From positions 1 to 64,000 of the forward strand of contig JAEPNN010000006.1 in NCBI GenBank assembly GCA_017643385.1: 64,000 nucleotides of DNA, given 5' to 3'. Of this stretch, positions 17,730-26,516 are shown piece after piece; the first letter of the stretch is position 1, and every line of letters starts with the position of its first letter. The DNA is from Dinoroseobacter sp. GTDB lineage: Bacteria > Pseudomonadota > Alphaproteobacteria > Rhodobacterales > Rhodobacteraceae. The position numbers and the translations under genes are program-made. The notes under the pieces were generated by a model. That model did not search any database, was not told the DNA's origin, and saw only the letters and a list, made by a program, of their open reading frames with translations.

Positions 17730-18328
17730 TCTGCAACCCGTGCGCGGTGCTCGGCCTCCGACATGTGAAAACGCTCTGAAATAAAAGCTTCTGCGCGCTT
17801 GATCCAGCCGCCCTTACCGCCATCTCGCGCGCGGGCATATTTCCTGCTGGCAGGACGGCGATCCCCAAGGCGGTAATAGTAATTACGCCGCGCAATGCCA
17901 TAGGCATCGACCAGATGGTTCGGGGCCGCTTCATAGGCTTCATGGGTTGCGCGCAAGGTTTGCGGCCCGATCTCCCCGTCAATGGCAATGTCGAACCCCA
18001 TCTCCGTCACCAACGTCTGCAGGATGCGCACGGCGTTTGCGCCTGCATTGACATACATATCAAAAACACTGGCCTGAAGGCTTCCTGGCAAGCCGGCGAT
18101 GCCCGGTCCGCGATAGTAATGGGTCAGGAAAATATCGACGGCCTGCTCCCGCGTAAGCGCTTTGACGTCGTCGACATCCACGCGTCCATCCTGGGTCAGA
18201 TCAAGTCCGAGGCGTCGTAAAGTGTGGATCGTGACACCGTAATTGGTTGCGCCGCCGGGATCGTCCGGGTCATTCACATACCCGCCTTCCCGCGCCACGA
18301 TGTCCAAAGCAATTTCCCGCACTTCCAT
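17720..18328 (-). CDS. GTA-type endolysin (N-acetylmuramidase, GH108)
   Basis: A 202-residue glycoside hydrolase 108 endolysin. The catalytic block is EGGYVNDPDDPGGATNYGVT at 14-33, with E14 the catalytic acid. A C-terminal peptidoglycan-binding-3 region contains AIDGEIGPQTL. There is no signal peptide, which fits holin-dependent export. GGGGGA stands 8 bases before the ATG at 18328. It starts 48 bases after ccmE and is followed directly by the holin. With that partner it most likely lyses cells to release gene transfer agents; a stray prophage origin is the alternative, but no other phage gene is near. Confidence 0.87.
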   Translation of the reverse strand: MEVREIALDIVAREGGYVNDPDDPGGATNYGVTIHTLRRLGLDLTQDGRVDVDDVKALTREQAVDIFLTHYYRGPGIAGLPGSLQASVFDMYVNAGANAVRILQTLVTEMGFDIAIDGEIGPQTLRATHEAYEAAPNHLVDAYGIARRNYYYRLGDRRPASRKYARARDGGKGGWIKRAEAFISERFHMSEAEHRARVAEWA

Positions 18329-18376
18329 ACTGCATCCCCCATTGGTCGGAATGCGCCGCACCCTGTCGGAAATTGG

Positions 18377-18877
18377 TTAATTGTTTGCAGTGGCACCGTT
18401 CGATGGTGCTTCGCTATGGATCGCGCTTCGTTCGCCAGTCTCGGGGTCGACGTAAATCCCTTGCTCCTGCAAAGCATCGATCACCTCTTTGGGCATATAA
18501 GTTTCGTCATGTCTGGCCAGCACTTCGGTTGCAACAAAAACACCGTTCTCAAGCGACCCCAATGCAACCGCCCCTTCGCCTTCCCCAAAAAGGTCAGGCA
18601 AAACGCCAGTATAGGCCACGGGAATTGCCGCATTTCCATCCGTGACTTCAAACGTAACCGTTTCGGATTGATCCCGGATCAAGGTGCCATCTGCGACAAG
18701 ACCACCGATGCGAAAGACCTCCCCGGCTGGCGGCGGTGCTTCAGCGACTTGCGTAGGGGTTCGGAAGAAGTTGATCCCGTCCCGCATGGCATATCCGATG
18801 AGAGCCGCAGACAAAGTCAAAGCCACTGCCGCCAGAGCGACGATCTGAATACGACGTTGTTTTTTCAGCCCACGCAT
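18377..18877 (-). CDS. ccmE: Cytochrome c maturation haem chaperone CcmE
   Basis: A 166-residue periplasmic haem chaperone anchored by one N-terminal segment (about 10-30). It binds haem covalently through H123 in the motif RHDETYMP, with Y127 nearby, and hands it to CcmF. The family OB-fold region (VFRIGGLVADGTL) is clear. It starts 9 bases after argC and, in a normal ccm operon, would be followed directly by ccmF; here the endolysin and holin genes lie between. Confidence 0.95.
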   Translation of the reverse strand: MRGLKKQRRIQIVALAAVALTLSAALIGYAMRDGINFFRTPTQVAEAPPPAGEVFRIGGLVADGTLIRDQSETVTFEVTDGNAAIPVAYTGVLPDLFGEGEGAVALGSLENGVFVATEVLARHDETYMPKEVIDALQEQGIYVDPETGERSAIHSEAPSNGATANN

Positions 18878-18886
18878 GGCGTGTCC

Positions 18887-19915
18887 TTACGGGAAAAGCG
18901 GGGCCTGCATCAGCCCAGCGGTCTCGTCCAGAGATAACATCAGGTTGGCGTTCTGCAAGGCTTGGCCAGACGACCCTTTGACCAGATTATCAAGGGCGGC
19001 AACCACAATCGTACGCCCCTTGATGCGATCAGGCACAACCCCAAGATCCACAAAATTCGACCCACGGATATGGTGCGTGGCAGGTGCTTCACCAAACGGC
19101 AAAACACGCACAAACGGCTCGTTGCCATAGGCATTCGACAAACTAGCATAGACCGCGCTCGCATCCCCCTTTACATAAACAGTGGCCAGTATCCCCCTGT
19201 TCATAGGCAATAAATGCGGGGTAAACTGGACCTTGACCTCTTGCCCCGCAAGCAACGAAAACTCTTGGTCGAACTCTCCGAGATGCCTGTGCGTGCCGCC
19301 GACTGCATAGGCTGTTGTGCCCTCTGACAGTTCGGCGTGCAGAAGGTTCTGCTTCAAAGAGCGCCCCGCGCCAGAAACGCCAGTTTTAAGATCGATGATA
19401 ATGTCATCGAGGTCGATCACTTTGTCGGCAATCAGGGGCCGCAATGCATATTGACCTGTCGCCGCATTGCAGCCTGTGCCCGCAACCAACCGCGCGTTCT
19501 TGATCTGATCGCGGTAGAATTCTGTCAGACCGTAGATTGCCGTGGTTTGCAGATCGAGCGCTGTGTGCGGGTTTCCGTACCAGGTTTCATAGGCGGCAGC
19601 GTCGCGCAACCGGAAATCCGCAGATAGGTCAATGACTTTAATAGTATCCGGCAAACTACTGATAACGTTTTGAGATGTCTTGTGCGGCAAGGCGCAGAAC
19701 ACCAGATCAACGCCCGTCAGATCCAGATCCTCGATCTTGGTCAACTCGGGCAAGTCCAGATGGCGTAAATGCGGAAACACCAAAGACATGGACTGTCCAG
19801 CCTTTGCATTCGCAGACAGGGCCTTGATAGTCATATCCGGATGGGTCGAGATGAGCCGCACAAGGTCGGAACCAGTATATCCAGAGGCGCCGAGGATGGC
19901 GATGTTATGTGTCAT
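18887..19915 (-). CDS. argC: N-acetyl-gamma-glutamyl-phosphate reductase
   Basis: A 342-residue NADPH-dependent enzyme of arginine synthesis, reducing N-acetylglutamyl phosphate to the semialdehyde. The N-terminus [19 protein letters not shown] is the nucleotide-binding loop. The catalytic cysteine is in [14 protein letters not shown] (about C148), and [12 protein letters not shown] carries the conserved histidine. It leads the minus-strand run argC-ccmE-endolysin-holin-ccmF-ccmH. Confidence 0.94.
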   Translation of the reverse strand: MTHNIAILGASGYTGSDLVRLISTHPDMTIKALSANAKAGQSMSLVFPHLRHLDLPELTKIEDLDLTGVDLVFCALPHKTSQNVISSLPDTIKVIDLSADFRLRDAAAYETWYGNPHTALDLQTTAIYGLTEFYRDQIKNARLVAGTGCNAATGQYALRPLIADKVIDLDDIIIDLKTGVSGAGRSLKQNLLHAELSEGTTAYAVGGTHRHLGEFDQEFSLLAGQEVKVQFTPHLLPMNRGILATVYVKGDASAVYASLSNAYGNEPFVRVLPFGEAPATHHIRGSNFVDLGVVPDRIKGRTIVVAALDNLVKGSSGQALQNANLMLSLDETAGLMQAPLFP

Positions 19916-20009
19916 GGGTCGGGTCTTTCTGGGCCGAAAACCAACGTGAATTTAACGTCGGTATTACGTCGAGATTACGTGAGAGAAAAGTCAGTGCATA
20001 CGCGCAGGC

Positions 20010-20822
20010 TTATGCGGCGATAAACTCGATCTTTCGTCGCAAGAATTGTGTCGCCTTATCAGACACGCGCTGTGGGTCACCGGTCGTCAGCATCACCGGC
20101 TCCACATCAGGCCCCCGCATCTCTGGACGCCGCTCGAGGTAATCGGCAAGGCTATCTGCAACCAGATTGGCCTGACTGAACACCTTTACGTCCCCGCCAA
20201 GGGCGTCCTGGAAAATATTTTCCATCAACGGATAATGGGTACAGCCCAAAATGGCCGCTTCGGGATTTGGCATCTTACGTTTAAGCGCATCGACATGGGA
20301 CCGCACAAGTGCCTCTGCGAGGATCATGTCGCCATCTTCGATAGCATCCACCACCCCGCCACAGGCTTGTGCTTCGACATCGACACCTATGGCTCGAAAC
20401 GCAAGTTCCCGTTGAAATGCACGGCTGGCCACCGTTGCAGGTGTTGCAAAGAGCGCCACGTCACGTACGGCAACCTCGCGCGGGGGAGAGTTATCGCCCC
20501 ATTCCCGCTCGGTCAGGGCCTCGATCAAGGGCACAAAGACGCCCAGGACACGTTTGCCTTCGGGCACACCAGCTTCCTGAAGCCGGCGTAACGCGGCAGC
20601 CGACGCCGTATTGCAAGCCAGGATCACCAGATTGCATCCGTGATCCCAAAGCCTGTTCACCGCCTGTTCAGTCAGCTCAAATACATCTTGGGCGTCTCGA
20701 ACGCCGTACGGTGCGTGCGCATTATCGCCGTAATAGACAAATGGAACATCGGGCAGCCGTTTGGTGGCTGCGTCGAATACAGTCAGCCCTCCAAGGCCAG
20801 AATCAAAGACACCTACTGCCAT
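20010..20822 (-). CDS. murI: Glutamate racemase
   Basis: A 270-residue cofactor-independent racemase that makes D-glutamate for peptidoglycan. The start [12 protein letters not shown] holds the catalytic-site aspartate and serine. The two catalytic cysteines are in LACNTASA and LGCTHYPLM. Its first codon overlaps the last base region of the acyltransferase gene at 20822, so the two are probably co-translated. Confidence 0.94.
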   Translation of the reverse strand: MAVGVFDSGLGGLTVFDAATKRLPDVPFVYYGDNAHAPYGVRDAQDVFELTEQAVNRLWDHGCNLVILACNTASAAALRRLQEAGVPEGKRVLGVFVPLIEALTEREWGDNSPPREVAVRDVALFATPATVASRAFQRELAFRAIGVDVEAQACGGVVDAIEDGDMILAEALVRSHVDALKRKMPNPEAAILGCTHYPLMENIFQDALGGDVKVFSQANLVADSLADYLERRPEMRGPDVEPVMLTTGDPQRVSDKATQFLRRKIEFIAA

Positions 20823-21712
20823 CAGCTTGCCTTCCTGTGCCGGAACCGATCTTCAAACTCATATCCATAATCAAAGTTTTTCAATGGCTTCGGAGAAAGC
20901 TTGTACGTCTCCGCCCGCAAGAAGTCCATCATCGCCCGCGGATCTTTCGCGTGAACCTCGATTTTGTTACGTGCGATCGGTTCGCCAATCACAATACGCA
21001 CAGGCTCGTCCGTCCGCGCCTTGAACTCCTTGATCAGCAACGCCATGCGCAGTGTCGAATGAATGTGACTGGCCATTTGGAACAGCCGCGAATTTGCGCC
21101 CTCAAAATAAATTGGCACGACCTTGGCATCAGATTTTACGATCATTTTGGCGGTAAAACTGCGCCAGAACGGGTCTATTGGCCGCGCAAAAGGCTTAGGC
21201 GCTGTTGAAACCGTTCCGCCCGGAAAGATGCCTATTGCCCCGCCGTCCGCCAGAAAGCGCAAGGCTTCCTTGCGGGTCTCAAGGTTGCCTTTCATTGCTT
21301 CTTTGGTTTCTTCAAAGCTCACTGGCAGGATGATCCGCTCCAAATCTGGCGCATTCCGGAACACCCGATGCGCAAGAATCCGATACTCCTTGCGCCGTTC
21401 AGCCAAAATCCGCCCCATCATAAGGCCATCGAGAATACCATAGGGATGATTGGCGAGAACAACGCACGGGCCTTCCGAAGGGATGCTCTCAAGCGACCCA
21501 CCGACCACGTCCAAGGTAAGCCCGTAGCGATCTGTCATAACTTCCCAGAAGTCACGACCTGCCGCGACTTCACCTTCATAACCCGAGGCCCGCTTGATCA
21601 AGCCCACACGCCCGGTGACGTTCTCGGCCACACGGATAAAAGCCCGACCTGCACGGGTCTGGGCGGACGTGGCATAGCTTAGGTCACGTGCAATATGGCG
21701 AGGGTTATCCAT
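20822..21712 (-). CDS. Lysophospholipid acyltransferase family protein
   Basis: A 296-residue membrane-associated acyltransferase (PlsC-like fold). The catalytic H-X4-D is H89 and D95 in [10 protein letters not shown], and the phosphate-binding block is [13 protein letters not shown]. The substrate cannot be told; roseobacters have several such enzymes for phospholipids, ornithine lipids and sulfur-containing aminolipids, and this could be any of them. It overlaps murI. Confidence 0.85.
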   Translation of the reverse strand: MDNPRHIARDLSYATSAQTRAGRAFIRVAENVTGRVGLIKRASGYEGEVAAGRDFWEVMTDRYGLTLDVVGGSLESIPSEGPCVVLANHPYGILDGLMMGRILAERRKEYRILAHRVFRNAPDLERIILPVSFEETKEAMKGNLETRKEALRFLADGGAIGIFPGGTVSTAPKPFARPIDPFWRSFTAKMIVKSDAKVVPIYFEGANSRLFQMASHIHSTLRMALLIKEFKARTDEPVRIVIGEPIARNKIEVHAKDPRAMMDFLRAETYKLSPKPLKNFDYGYEFEDRFRHRKAS

Positions 21713-21795
21713 GACTAAGTCTCAGCTACACGGGAAATGTGACGCTCAGATAACGATTAGGGTATGTCCGGTCCAGAGTCTCAATGCCACAGTAA

Positions 21796-24700
21796 TTATT
21801 CCGCCGCACTGGCAAGCGGGGCCCCGCCTGATCTGATGACAGAAAGCAACTCGGCCCGGCGCAAAGAGGCGGCGTCCGCATGCGCTGCTTTGACCGGACC
21901 GAAGCCTCGGATCTGAAGCGGTAATTTGGCAAGTGCGACCACGGCCTCCTTTGTATCCGGCATGAGTTTGGACATCGCTTCGGTAACGTTTTCCTCGTAT
22001 TCACGGATCAACGCGCGCTCCATCTTTCGTTCCGCGGTGTAGCCAAACGGGTCCAGTATCGTACCTCTGATCCTTTTGAAGCGTGCGAGGACCGGAAATG
22101 TCCGTGCCATAGCCTGACCAAAGCCGATTTTCTTCGGACGGCCATTTGGGCCCTTTCGCGCGAAAAGCGGAGGTGCAAGCAGATAAGTCAGTTTCAGATC
22201 ACCTTCGAACGTCTCTTCCGCTTTCTTAAGTGTATCGCTCAAAAGACGCGCAACCTCGTATTCATCTTTGTAAGAAAGAAGCTTATGGTATCCGAGCGCG
22301 ACAGCTTCTTTGACATCGTCATCTTCGATCGGATCAACGAGCTTACGAAAGCGCCTTGCGAGAGAGGCACTTTGGTAGGCAACAAGATGATCCGCACGGA
22401 ACGCAATCTTTTCCGCCAGTGACTTTGGACGCGCAACAACCTCAGCCGCCAAGAGTGTCTCTGCCTGATCCGGATATAAGGCTGCCCAACGTCCGATTTC
22501 AAAAGCCCGCTGGTTCGCCTTTGGCGCGGCGCCATTCAACTCGATCGCCCGCATGATCGCGCCATGGCTCAACGGGATCAATCCACGCTGCCAAGCGCCC
22601 CCCATGATCATCATGTTTGAGTAGATCGAGTCGCCCAGAAGCTTTTGCGCAAGTTTGGTGGCATCAAAGGTCGCCAAGCGGTCCTGCCCCAAGCGATTTG
22701 ACAAAGCTTCACGCAGATCAGCACCAGGAATTGTGAATTCGGTATCGCGTGTAAACTCGCCTGTTACGATCTCATGGCTGTTCACAACTGCACCGGTCTT
22801 GCCCTTGGTCATAAGACCAAGCGTTTTTGCCTGGGCGGACACAACGAGATCGCCACCGATCACAGCATCTGCTTCGCCAACCGAGACACGGATTGCGCTG
22901 ATATCATCCTGAGTTTCTGCAATCCTGCAATGTATGTGAACCGCCCCACCTTTCTGCGCGAGACCGGCCATTTCGATCATGGCCGCCCCTTTTTCATCCA
23001 GATGCGCCGCCATGGCCAAAGTGGCTCCAAGCGTGACCACGCCAGTGCCACCGACGCCGGTGATCACTATATTATGCGCACCCTGAATGCCGGGGAGCAA
23101 TGGATCTGTTAGCTCGGGAAGCTCAAGATTTGTTGTGGCAGCATTGCGTAGCTTTGCGCCCGCGATGGTCACAAAGGACGGACAGAAGCCCTGAACGCAT
23201 GAAAAATCCTTATTGCAGCTTGACTGATCAATCGCGCGCTTGCGGCCAAGCTCTGTTTCGACGGGGACAATGGAAACACAGTTCGACTGAACGCCGCAAT
23301 CACCACAGCCTTCACAAATATCGGTATTTATGAAGACACGCTTGTCTGGATCTGGAAATGCCCCGCGCTTACGGCGACGCCGTTTTTCACTTGCGCAGGT
23401 CTGCACGTAAACCAGAGCCGACACGCCTTTCAGCGTTTGAAAGCGGTCTTGCACCTGCATCAGTTGCGCGCGTTCATGGCGTTCGACGTCAGATGGGAAG
23501 CCCGAGAAATCACTGACTTCCTTTTCATCGTATATCAGGGCAACGTTCTTGACGCCCATGGCCTTAAGCTCATGGGTAATTTGCTCGGCAGACAATCCGC
23601 CGTCGTTTTTCTGTCCTCCAGTCATCGCGACGGCGTCGTTAAACAGGATCTTATAGGTAATGTTTGTGTTTGCCGCGAGTGCTGCGCGGATGGCCTGCAC
23701 GCCAGAATGATTATAGGTGCCATCGCCGATGTTCTGAAAAATGTGCTCACGGGTCGAAAACTGGCTTTCGCCGATCCAGTTTGCCCCTTCTCCGCCCATA
23801 TGGGTGAAGCCTAGCGTTTCTCGGTCCATCCACTGAACCATGTAATGGCAGCCGATCCCGGCAGAGCCGCGTGCACCTTCGGGGATCTTGGTTGATGTGT
23901 TGTGCGGACATCCCGAACAGAAATACGGCGTACGCTGCGCCAAAGCAGGCGCATTATCAGCACGCCGAGAGGCCTGGACGCGGGCCAGACCAGCTTTGAT
24001 TGCTTCTGTGTTTCGCCCTTCTTCTATGAAAATCCCAGCCAACTTCTCGGCAATCCAGACCGGATCTAACTGGTCCCTTGTTGGGAAAAGCTCCTCACCG
24101 CGGTCATTCTTCCATCCATAAACGCGGCGACCTTTTCGGTTGTGAAAGATCACGTCCTTGGCCTGCACTTCGAGCAGCTTGCGCTTTTCTTCAACGCAAA
24201 TCAGCAGATCGAGACCCTCTGCCCAGTCTTCGAAGCCGCGCGTGTCAAGCGGCCAGGACATACCAACCTTATACGTAGTGATCCCAAGGCGTTCGGCCTC
24301 GTTGGCATCAATCCCTAAAATTGACAGCGCCTGTTGAAGGTCCAACCAACTTTTACCGGTCGAGATCAGTCCGATCTTCGCACCCGGTTTGCCCCAGACA
24401 CGCTTGTCGATTTTGTTGGCATGCCCAAAACGTTCGGCAGCAAAGCGCTTGTAGTCGATCATACGCGCTTCCTGCGCGTGCGGCGTATCTATCAATCTTA
24501 TGTTGAGACCGCCTTCAGGCCCTGCAAAATCTGGCGTGATGAGTTTTACGCGATTTGGATCACCATCAACGATTGCCGTGGCTTCGACGGTTTCCTTCAC
24601 CGTTTTCAACCCAACCCAGACCCCTGCAAAACGAGACAAGGCATACCCCAGAACGCCATAATCAATGATTTCCTGCACACCAGCCGGGTTCAGGATTGGC

Positions 24701-25203
24701 ATATAGGCGTCCACCATCGCCCATTCGGATTGGTGTAAGACGGTCGAGGACTCGCCGGTATGATCGTCGCCCATGGCCATCAGAACCCCACCATTGGGGG
24801 CGGTTCCGGCCATATTTGCGTGTTTCATTGCATCCCCGGACCGATCAACGCCGGGGCCCTTGCCGTACCAGAGACCGAAAACGCCATCATAGGCCCCTTC
24901 TCTGCGCAGATGAGCTTGCTGCGCACCCCAAAGCGCCGTTGCAGCAAGATCTTCGTTCAGACCCTCATGGAAGGTGACCCGGGCCGCGTCCAATTCAGGT
25001 TTTGCCCGGTTCATCTGCATATCTACGGCACCAAGCGGGGATCCGCGATAGCCTGTGACATAGCCAGCCGTGTTAAGACCTGCCTGATTGTCCCGTGCCG
25101 ACTGGATCAGCATCAGTCGCACCAAAGCTTGTGTCCCGTTGAGCAAAACAGGTGATTTGGTCAAATCGAAACGATCCGACAAACGCACATCCTGCCTAGA
25201 CAT
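21796..25203 (-). CDS. Indolepyruvate:ferredoxin oxidoreductase, fused subunits
   Basis: A 1135-residue cytosolic enzyme joining the IorA-like and IorB-like parts in one chain. It oxidatively decarboxylates aryl or branched 2-oxo acids to acyl-CoA with ferredoxin. The thiamin-diphosphate region is in the N-terminal half (about 420-560, with FCSGCPHNTST), the ferredoxin-like cysteines are CEGCGDCGVQSNC and CNKDFSCVQGFC at about 650-690, and the gamma-type domain starts near IVITGVGGTGVVTLGA. The ATG at 25203 is chosen for GGGAGGG 8 bases upstream. A LysR gene is divergent. Phenylacetate or branched acyl-CoA formation from amino acids is the likely use. Confidence 0.92.
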   Translation of the reverse strand: MSRQDVRLSDRFDLTKSPVLLNGTQALVRLMLIQSARDNQAGLNTAGYVTGYRGSPLGAVDMQMNRAKPELDAARVTFHEGLNEDLAATALWGAQQAHLRREGAYDGVFGLWYGKGPGVDRSGDAMKHANMAGTAPNGGVLMAMGDDHTGESSTVLHQSEWAMVDAYMPILNPAGVQEIIDYGVLGYALSRFAGVWVGLKTVKETVEATAIVDGDPNRVKLITPDFAGPEGGLNIRLIDTPHAQEARMIDYKRFAAERFGHANKIDKRVWGKPGAKIGLISTGKSWLDLQQALSILGIDANEAERLGITTYKVGMSWPLDTRGFEDWAEGLDLLICVEEKRKLLEVQAKDVIFHNRKGRRVYGWKNDRGEELFPTRDQLDPVWIAEKLAGIFIEEGRNTEAIKAGLARVQASRRADNAPALAQRTPYFCSGCPHNTSTKIPEGARGSAGIGCHYMVQWMDRETLGFTHMGGEGANWIGESQFSTREHIFQNIGDGTYNHSGVQAIRAALAANTNITYKILFNDAVAMTGGQKNDGGLSAEQITHELKAMGVKNVALIYDEKEVSDFSGFPSDVERHERAQLMQVQDRFQTLKGVSALVYVQTCASEKRRRRKRGAFPDPDKRVFINTDICEGCGDCGVQSNCVSIVPVETELGRKRAIDQSSCNKDFSCVQGFCPSFVTIAGAKLRNAATTNLELPELTDPLLPGIQGAHNIVITGVGGTGVVTLGATLAMAAHLDEKGAAMIEMAGLAQKGGAVHIHCRIAETQDDISAIRVSVGEADAVIGGDLVVSAQAKTLGLMTKGKTGAVVNSHEIVTGEFTRDTEFTIPGADLREALSNRLGQDRLATFDATKLAQKLLGDSIYSNMMIMGGAWQRGLIPLSHGAIMRAIELNGAAPKANQRAFEIGRWAALYPDQAETLLAAEVVARPKSLAEKIAFRADHLVAYQSASLARRFRKLVDPIEDDDVKEAVALGYHKLLSYKDEYEVARLLSDTLKKAEETFEGDLKLTYLLAPPLFARKGPNGRPKKIGFGQAMARTFPVLARFKRIRGTILDPFGYTAERKMERALIREYEENVTEAMSKLMPDTKEAVVALAKLPLQIRGFGPVKAAHADAASLRRAELLSVIRSGGAPLASAAE

Positions 25204-25356
25204 TTGGCAAACCCTCCCAAATCTGCTTAATTCAAACATAGGTCATAATTGCTGACCTACAAATCAATTTATTATTGGGTGTTTTCGTTGCGCCAAGCCC
25301 CCCGTTCGCGGTAACACAAACTCAATCTATACCTTGCAAATGACAGAATGTGACCG

Positions 25357-26253
25357 ATGGACTGGGATAAGCTTCGTATTTTTCATTCTGTCGCCGATGC
25401 AGGAAGCCTAACACACGCGGGTGAGTCGCTACACCTAAGCCAGTCGGCGGTCAGTCGACAAATCAGGGCGCTTGAAGAGTCACTAAACACCACGCTTTTT
25501 CACAGACACGCACGTGGGCTGATCCTTACCGAGCAGGGTGAGCTGCTCTTTGACGCGACCCGCGCGATGTCCAAACGCCTTGACGCAGCGTCCGCACGGA
25601 TCCGTGACAGTGAGGAAGAAGTGTTTGGGCAATTGCGGGTTACGACAACATTTGGGTTTGGGACCCTTTGGTTGGCGCCTCGTCTCTCCGCATTGTACGA
25701 TAAATATCCCGATCTCAACGTAGATCTGATGCTGGAAGAGCGTGTTTTGGACTTGCCTATGCGCGAGGCAGATGTCGCGATCCGCATGAAAGAACCGAGC
25801 CAGGCTGATCTAATCCGTCGCAAACTGATGACAGTGCAGATGGCGCTGTTTGCGACACCTGAATATTTGGCAGATCATGGCACGCCCGAAACGTTGAGCG
25901 ATCTTAGGAAGCACCGCCTCGTTTGTCAGAACATGGACAGCTTCCAGGTAAGCGCGGGCGCAACACTCATCCGCGAGCTGATGTCCTATGAAATCGAGCG
26001 CACCCTTACGGTGAACAACTACTACGGCGTTTTGCAGTCAGTGGTTTCAAATCTCGGGATCGGTGTTCTGCCCGACTATCTGACAGAAGACTTCCCGGGG
26101 CTCGTTCGTATCTTGCCGGAGAAGGTCAGTAGCGAAGTCCCGGTTTTCCTTGCATATCCTGAGGAGCTGCGACACTCAAAGCGTATCGAGGCGTTTCGCG
26201 ACTTCGTCACTGAAGAAGTGATTGCCTATCGTCGACGTCGTCGCAACGCGTGA
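25357..26253 (+). CDS. LysR-family transcriptional regulator (divergent from indolepyruvate oxidoreductase)
   Basis: A 298-residue LysR protein: helix-turn-helix at about 1-60 (FHSVADAGSLTHAGESLHLSQSAVSRQIRALEESL), effector-binding domain after 90. It diverges from the indolepyruvate oxidoreductase gene across 153 bases, so control of that gene is likely. The ATG at 25357 begins MDWDKLRIFHSV, a common LysR start. The effector is unknown. Confidence 0.87.
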   Translation: MDWDKLRIFHSVADAGSLTHAGESLHLSQSAVSRQIRALEESLNTTLFHRHARGLILTEQGELLFDATRAMSKRLDAASARIRDSEEEVFGQLRVTTTFGFGTLWLAPRLSALYDKYPDLNVDLMLEERVLDLPMREADVAIRMKEPSQADLIRRKLMTVQMALFATPEYLADHGTPETLSDLRKHRLVCQNMDSFQVSAGATLIRELMSYEIERTLTVNNYYGVLQSVVSNLGIGVLPDYLTEDFPGLVRILPEKVSSEVPVFLAYPEELRHSKRIEAFRDFVTEEVIAYRRRRRNA

Positions 26254-26318
26254 CACCGCGCACTTTAGCTATGCGCTGCGGTCATAGCGGCTTTGCGCAC
26301 ATTCCTCAGTTTCAAACC

Positions 26319-26347
26319 TTGATCAAAAAAAGGGCAAACCCTATGTC
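26319..26347 (+). promoter_or_regulatory. Putative promoter of the sRNA upstream of purL
   Basis: TTGATC at 26319-26324 and CTATGT/TATGTC at 26341-26347, 16-17 bases apart, resemble a housekeeping -35/-10 pair. A start near 26353 would give an RNA of about 73 bases ending at the terminator at 26425. Confidence 0.35.
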
Positions 26348-26352
26348 CTTTG

Positions 26353-26425
26353 GTGTGAAAACGATCATATCGTTCTCGCACCTCCCTGTTGGACTTCGGC
26401 CGAGCTTCGTCTCGGCCTTTTTTTT
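26353..26425 (+). ncRNA. Candidate small RNA with a CCUCCCU loop
   Basis: No reading frame is convincing here, but the stretch is built like a trans-acting sRNA. There is a short stem (AACGAT-CAT-ATCGTT, 26360-26374), a single-stranded CGCACCTCCCTGTT that contains an anti-Shine-Dalgarno-like CCUCCC (26381-26386), and a strong terminator (26398-26425). A promoter-like pair lies at the right distance upstream. The purL start is 91 bases past the terminator, so this is unlikely to be just the purL leader, although a leader attenuator is the alternative. Only structure and position support the call. Confidence 0.4.
26398..26425 (+). terminator. Strong intrinsic terminator upstream of purL
   Basis: GGCCGAG-CTTCGT-CTCGGCC (26398-26417) followed by eight T. 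This is the clearest intrinsic terminator in the window. It could end either the LysR transcript or a separate small RNA. Confidence 0.9.
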
Positions 26426-26516
26426 GGTCATTTGGCCGCGTATGTGGTCACTTCGCGCTCTTTCCCCTCGGACGTCACTGTCATAAAGACAACCGCGACA
26501 AGAGGACCGCGTTGAC

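Noticed and set aside
17175-18328. Prophage as the source of the holin and endolysin
   Set aside because: No integrase, terminase, portal, capsid or tail gene is within the window; the two genes match the GTA lysis families and sit in a housekeeping operon.
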